The notes below the pieces were generated by a model that saw only the letters and a program-made list of their open reading frames with translations, ran no database searches and was not told where the DNA came from. From NCBI GenBank assembly GCA_045604285.1, contig JAZUNS010000036.1, forward strand, positions 1-9,242: a DNA stretch of 9,242 nucleotides. Reading direction: 5' to 3'. Positions within the stretch are counted from its first letter, which is position 1. Each line of letters begins with the position of its first letter. This document shows, piece by piece, positions 5,971 to 9,242 of the stretch. The DNA is from SIG636 sp045604285 (GTDB lineage: Bacteria > Bacillota > Clostridia > Oscillospirales > CAG-382). The position numbers were made by a program, and so were the translations under genes.

Positions 5971-7317
5971 ATGGGTGTAAAAATAGTAACAATAGGCGGC
6001 GGTTCTTCTTATACCCCCGAGCTGGTGGAAGGTTTTATTAAAAGATATGACCGTTTGCCTGTAGACGAGCTTTGGCTTGTAGATATCGACGAGGGTAAGG
6101 AAAAGCTGGAGATAGTTTCTGCCCTGGCAAGAAGACAGATAGAGAAGGCAGGCCTTCCCATAAAGCTGTACACCACCCTTGACCGCAGAGAGGCACTTCC
6201 CGGTGCGGATTTCGTTACCACGCAGATGCGCGTAGGACTTCTTGATGCACGTATCAAGGACGAGCGCATCCCCTTAAGCCACGGCATTTTGGGTCAGGAG
6301 ACCAACGGCGCAGGCGGTCTGTTCAAGGGCTTGCGTACCATCCCCGTAATACTTGATATTTGCAAAGACATTAAAGAGCTTTGCCCCGATGCATGGCTTA
6401 TAAACTTTACCAACCCCGCAGGCATGGTTACCGAAGCTATCAACCGCTACGGCGTACATAAGAAGGCTATAGGTCTTTGCAACGTTCCCATCAATATGCA
6501 CAGCGGCATAGCAAAGATAGTTGACAGACCCGTTGAAGAGGTTGACGTTTTGTTTGGTGGTCTTAACCACATGGTATTTGCTACAGGCGTTTCTGTTGAC
6601 GGTGTGGACAAAACCGCAGAGGTGCTTGACAAGTGGGGCACCATGAGCATGAACAACATTACCGGCATTAGCTGGAACAAGGGCTTTGTTGACGCACTTG
6701 GCGTTATCCCCTGCCCTTACCACAGATATTTCTACATGGCTAAGGAATACCTTGAAGAAGCCATTGAAAAGTTTGAACACAACGGCACCCGTGCAGAAAT
6801 GGTTAAGCAGGTAGAAACCGACCTGTTTGAGATCTACAAGAACCCCGAGCTTAACGAAAAGCCCGAGCTTCTCTCCAAGCGCGGCGGCGCACTTTACAGC
6901 GATGCTGCTTGTAACCTTATTTGCTCTATCTACACCGACAAGGGCGACGTTCAGGTTGTTAACACCCTTAATACGGGCAGAGCTATTGAGAACTTTGAAG
7001 AGGACGAAGTTGTTGAGGTTAGCTGCCGCATAACCAAGGATGGTCCTATTCCCCTTAAGATCGGCAAGCTTCCCAAGGCTACCAACGGTCTTATTCAGGA
7101 AATCAAATCCTTTGAAATCGCTTCCGTTGAGGCTGCAGTAAGCGGCGACTACAACAAGGCGCTTCTTGCAATGATGATCAATCCCTTGGTTGCCAGCCAG
7201 AAGTACGCTATACCCGTACTTGACGAGCTGCTTATGGCGCACAGAAAGTATCTGCCCCAGTTTGCAGAATGGTTTGCAAAAAAGGATGCCGAAAAGCAGG
7301 AGACTACCAATGAGTGA
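5971..7317 (+). CDS. Glycoside hydrolase family 4, probably 6-phospho-beta-glucosidase
   Basis: A 448-residue cytoplasmic enzyme needing NAD+ and a divalent metal (often Mn2+). It cleaves 6-phospho-glycosides by oxidation at C3, elimination of the C1 group, water addition and re-reduction. The N-terminal Rossmann motif is G-G-G-S-S-Y-T-P-E-L (9-18), with D-I-D at 38-40. N-F-T-N-P-A-G (145-151) is family-typical. C-N-V-P-I-N (170-175) and G-L-N-H-M (197-201) hold the expected metal ligands Cys170 and His200. C-N-V-P is, as I recall, the sequence found in 6-phospho-beta-glucosidases rather than in alpha-glucosidase or alpha-galactosidase members. I-P-C-P-Y-H-R-Y-F-Y (246-255) contains the probable catalytic base Tyr250, and R-G-G-A-x-Y-S-D-A-A lies near 299-309. 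An AGGAGG site lies 10 nt before the ATG, 21 nt after the kinase stop. The end overlaps the ahcY start by 8 nt. More ATC/TTC/TAC codons than its neighbours may point to high expression (by eye). Confidence 0.94.
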   Translation: MGVKIVTIGGGSSYTPELVEGFIKRYDRLPVDELWLVDIDEGKEKLEIVSALARRQIEKAGLPIKLYTTLDRREALPGADFVTTQMRVGLLDARIKDERIPLSHGILGQETNGAGGLFKGLRTIPVILDICKDIKELCPDAWLINFTNPAGMVTEAINRYGVHKKAIGLCNVPINMHSGIAKIVDRPVEEVDVLFGGLNHMVFATGVSVDGVDKTAEVLDKWGTMSMNNITGISWNKGFVDALGVIPCPYHRYFYMAKEYLEEAIEKFEHNGTRAEMVKQVETDLFEIYKNPELNEKPELLSKRGGALYSDAACNLICSIYTDKGDVQVVNTLNTGRAIENFEEDEVVEVSCRITKDGPIPLKIGKLPKATNGLIQEIKSFEIASVEAAVSGDYNKALLAMMINPLVASQKYAIPVLDELLMAHRKYLPQFAEWFAKKDAEKQETTNE

Positions 7318-8557
7318 GATCAGAGATATAAACCTGTGGGAACAAGGCGAAATGAAAATAGGTTGGGTAAAGAGCAATATGCCCCTGCTTCGCGCTATTG
7401 AGGCGGAGTTTGAGCAGGATAAGCCCTTTAAGGGGCTTAAGGTTGCCCTTTCCATCCATTTGGAGGCGAAAACCGCCTACCTTTGCCGTGTGCTTGCCGC
7501 AGGCGGTGCAGAAATGTACGTTACGGGCAGCAACCCCCTTTCCACCCAGGATGACGTAGCAGCAGCCCTTGTTAAGGGCGGGCTTAACGTGTACGCTTGG
7601 CACGCCGCCACCGAGGAGGAGTACAAGCGCCACATAAGCAAGGTTATTGAAGTAGGCCCCAACATCATCATTGATGACGGCGGCGACCTTGTAAGCCTTA
7701 TACATAACGAGTATCCTCAGCTTGCCAAGGACGTTCTTGGCGGCTGTGAGGAGACTACCACCGGCATTATCCGTCTTAAGTCTATGGAGCGTGACGGCGC
7801 ACTTAAGTTCCCCATGGTGCTGGTTAACAACGCAAACTGCAAGTATTTGTTTGATAACCGTTACGGCACGGGTCAGTCCGTTTGGGACGGTATAAACCGT
7901 ACCACCAACCTTATAGTTGCAGGCAAAAACGTAGTTGTTGCCGGCTACGGCTGGTGCGGCAAGGGCGTTGCAAAGCGTGCCGCAGGGCTTGGCGCTTCCG
8001 TTATTGTTACGGAAATAGACCCCATAAAGGCTATTGAGGCTGTTATGGACGGCTTTAAGGTTATGAAGATGGAGGATGCCGCAAAGATAGGCGACTTCTT
8101 CGTTACCGTTACCGGTTGCTCCGGCGTTATTTCCGAAAAGGATTTCCTTAACATGAAGGACGGCGCAATACTTTGTAATGCAGGTCACTTTAACGTAGAG
8201 GTTGATATGGCTTGCCTTGAAAAGATGGCAGTTGAGGTTAAGGAGCGCCGCAACAACATAAACGGCTACACCCTTGCAAACGGCAACACCCTTAACGTTA
8301 TTGCCGAGGGCAGATTGGTTAACCTGGCAGCAGGCGACGGCCACCCCGCCGAGATAATGGATATGAGCTTTGCCATTCAGGCGCTTAGCGCCCGCTATAT
8401 TGCGGAAAACGGCAAAAATCTTAAACCCGGCACCGTGGACGTACCCGTAGAAACCGACCGCAGAGTTGCAGGTATGAAGCTTGCCGCCTGGGGCGTTGAA
8501 ATTGATACCCTTACCCCCGAGCAGGAAAAATACCTTAACAGTTGGAATCTGGAATAA
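7310..8557 (+). CDS. ahcY: Adenosylhomocysteinase (S-adenosylhomocysteine hydrolase), short Thermotoga/archaeal-like type
   Basis: Splits S-adenosylhomocysteine, the by-product of SAM-dependent methylation, into homocysteine and adenosine, using bound NAD+. The product has 415 residues. By alignment with the human enzyme, His50, Asp123, Glu148, Lys178, Asp182, His293 and His345 match His55, Asp131, Glu156, Lys186, Asp190, His301 and His353. F-D-N-R-Y-G-T-G-Q-S (181-190), the NAD loop G-Y-G-W-C-G-K-G (212-219) and N-A-G-H-F (290-294) are intact. The adenine-contact segment reads H-L-E-A-K-T (50-55), so human Thr57 and Glu59 become Glu52 and Lys54. The protein ends L-T-P-E-Q-E-K-Y-L-N-S-W, without the K-P-D-x-Y-R-Y tail of long forms. 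Both traits fit, from memory, the Thermotoga/archaeal-like type, some of which prefer S-inosylhomocysteine. The ATG at 7310 is preceded by CAGGAG with a 7-nt spacer and overlaps the GH4 end by 8 nt; an in-frame extension to 7190 encodes no family sequence. A terminator follows. Confidence 0.95.
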   Translation: MSEIRDINLWEQGEMKIGWVKSNMPLLRAIEAEFEQDKPFKGLKVALSIHLEAKTAYLCRVLAAGGAEMYVTGSNPLSTQDDVAAALVKGGLNVYAWHAATEEEYKRHISKVIEVGPNIIIDDGGDLVSLIHNEYPQLAKDVLGGCEETTTGIIRLKSMERDGALKFPMVLVNNANCKYLFDNRYGTGQSVWDGINRTTNLIVAGKNVVVAGYGWCGKGVAKRAAGLGASVIVTEIDPIKAIEAVMDGFKVMKMEDAAKIGDFFVTVTGCSGVISEKDFLNMKDGAILCNAGHFNVEVDMACLEKMAVEVKERRNNINGYTLANGNTLNVIAEGRLVNLAAGDGHPAEIMDMSFAIQALSARYIAENGKNLKPGTVDVPVETDRRVAGMKLAAWGVEIDTLTPEQEKYLNSWNLE

Positions 8558-8571
8558 AACATACTAAAAAT

Positions 8572-8604
8572 AGCAGGAGCGTTCGTTTGAACGCTCCTGC
8601 TTTT
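8572..8604. terminator. Rho-independent terminator, probably bidirectional, between convergent genes
   Basis: A perfect 12-bp stem (8573-8584 with 8589-8600) closes a GTTT loop; A8572-T8601 can extend it to 13 bp. TTTT (8601-8604) follows on the plus strand, 15 nt after the ahcY stop. On the minus strand the same hairpin is followed by TA and then TTTTT (from AAAAA at 8566-8570), so it can also end the minus-strand gene whose stop is at 8617-8619. The stem is GC-rich, so termination should be strong. Confidence 0.93.
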
Positions 8605-8616
8605 ACGTTTAAAATT

Positions 8617-9242
8617 TTAATCGTTGCTTTCTGCAACAACTCTGTATTTTTCCATTACTCTTTCGGGGGTGGGGTATGCTACTTCTTCAATTGAAACGTC
8701 GGGGTGGAACAGAATATCATATACGGCAAAGGCAGAATTTTCGCTTTCGCAATACTCCTTAAGAGATGCAAGCTGTGCCTTCGTTATACAGCACATATAC
8801 ACAATACAGATATCTTTGTTGTACATATCTTCGTGTTTCAGATCCCACTCTTCTCTTTTAACGTCGGATCCGCCATCTACAGTCAACGCCCACTCAATAC
8901 CGTCTCCGATTACATGATAAGGGAAGCGTGCAACGGAGTGTATGCCAAGCTGTTCCATTATTTCGTCAGCCTTTTTAACGTACTCGGTATTGTCACCAAA
9001 GCCTGTCGGCACGTTAAGAAGTGCTTCTATACTTACAAAAAACGGACCGTCCTCATCGGGGACTGAGTTGTAGGCGTAGGTCTTGCTTTGCCCTTCGGAA
9101 TCACGGTAAACCTCGTATTTTTCATAGATTTCGGGGAAGAACACGCCTTGCTCTACACAGTCTTGGTAGGAGTCATTTAATGCGACACACGGAAGCTCAA
9201 CTGTGTTAAAAGTAGTCCATGAATCTTTGCTGTAATAAACGT
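8617..9242 (-). CDS. Hypothetical protein, C-terminal part (start outside window)
   Basis: I do not recognise this protein. The frame stays open from the TAA at 8617-8619 to the right edge, giving 207 visible residues and no credible internal start: a GTG at 9144 has only a poor AAGG close by, and the 32 codons upstream of it read on as normal protein (V-Y-Y-S-K-D-S-W-T-T-F...). The visible part is acidic, rich in Asp, Glu, Tyr and Val, with no membrane segment and no motif I can name. It has mixed strand and helix character, for example G-P-F-F-V-S-I-E-A-L-L and a helix around Y-V-K-K-A-D-E-I-M-E-Q-L. Cysteines are scattered (a Cys-Cys pair in Y-M-C-C-I-T). Codon use is more AT-rich than in the metabolic genes to the left. 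It converges on ahcY and shares its terminator. It could be the tail of a secreted or lipoprotein-type protein, but the N-terminus needed to judge this is not in the window. Confidence 0.75.
   Translation of the reverse strand, partial: VYYSKDSWTTFNTVELPCVALNDSYQDCVEQGVFFPEIYEKYEVYRDSEGQSKTYAYNSVPDEDGPFFVSIEALLNVPTGFGDNTEYVKKADEIMEQLGIHSVARFPYHVIGDGIEWALTVDGGSDVKREEWDLKHEDMYNKDICIVYMCCITKAQLASLKEYCESENSAFAVYDILFHPDVSIEEVAYPTPERVMEKYRVVAESND

Noticed and set aside
7190..7309. In-frame extension of ahcY by 40 codons into the GH4 gene
   Set aside because: The extension encodes no homologous sequence, whereas ATG 7310 has CAGGAG at good spacing and begins a typical short-type N-terminus.
6274..7455. 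Long antisense open frames opposite GH4, and also opposite ahcY (7304-8344), aroB (1682-2230), aroC (712-1203) and cysE (4349-5008)
   Set aside because: They lack good ribosome binding sites and family sequence, and lie over highly conserved enzymes. They arise because the sense strand rarely uses TTA, CTA and TCA codons, which would be antisense stops.
8317..8324. GGTTAACC inside ahcY, and GGTTAACA at 7822-7829, similar to half of the candidate operator
   Set aside because: Both are coding and lack the second arm; an 8-base match is expected by chance in this codon style.
1..9242. Mobile elements, CRISPR arrays, tRNA/rRNA genes, riboswitches or toxin-antitoxin pairs
   Set aside because: No direct repeats, transposase or integrase motifs, cloverleaf-type segments or long structured leaders were seen; nearly all sequence is accounted for by conserved metabolic genes.

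Overview
The window looks like chromosomal DNA of a Gram-positive anaerobe of the Bacillota, most likely a gut-type clostridium. This is inferred from gene content (a fused chorismate mutase-prephenate dehydratase, a four-cysteine TSCPD-domain protein, a ROK kinase beside a family 4 glycosidase, a clostridial-style serine acetyltransferase), from strong AGGAGG-type ribosome binding sites, and from moderate GC with mainly GGC/GCC/AAG/ATA-type codons. No phage, insertion-sequence, CRISPR, tRNA or rRNA signal is visible. Gene density is very high: the only non-coding stretches are the 184-bp divergent promoter region and the roughly 60-bp gap between convergent genes.

Left block (1-3284, minus strand): an aromatic amino acid operon read right to left, pheA - aroB - aroC - aroE, with aroE cut by the window edge. 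Junctions are 4 nt, 1 nt and a 4-nt ATGA overlap, so translation is probably coupled. AroB, AroE and AroC are shikimate-pathway steps leading to chorismate; PheA takes chorismate on to phenylpyruvate. A near-consensus sigma-A promoter (TTGACA, 17 nt, TATACT) drives the operon. A perfect 17-bp palindrome sits at about its transcription start, which is the position of a repressor operator.

Right block (3469-8557, plus strand): a divergent six-gene run, TetR-type regulator - TSCPD protein - cysE - ROK sugar kinase - GH4 6-phospho-glycosidase - ahcY-like S-adenosylhomocysteine hydrolase. Junctions are 4-nt overlap, 4-nt overlap, 2 nt, 21 nt and 8-nt overlap. It has its own promoter (TTGTAA, 17 nt, TATAAT) and ends at a strong, probably bidirectional hairpin terminator. 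CysE and AhcY belong to sulfur amino acid metabolism; the kinase and glycosidase look like a beta-glucoside phosphorylation/cleavage pair. Why these are coupled is the main open question.

Right edge (8617-9242, minus strand): the C-terminal 207 residues of an unrecognised acidic protein whose start lies outside the window.

The individual enzymes belong to known families, and I see no clear-cut new system. The points most worth a second look are the operator/TetR pair that may couple aromatic and sulfur amino acid synthesis, the kinase-GH4-SAH hydrolase coupling, and several departures from family consensus (ROK zinc site, PheA effector motif, AhcY adenine pocket).
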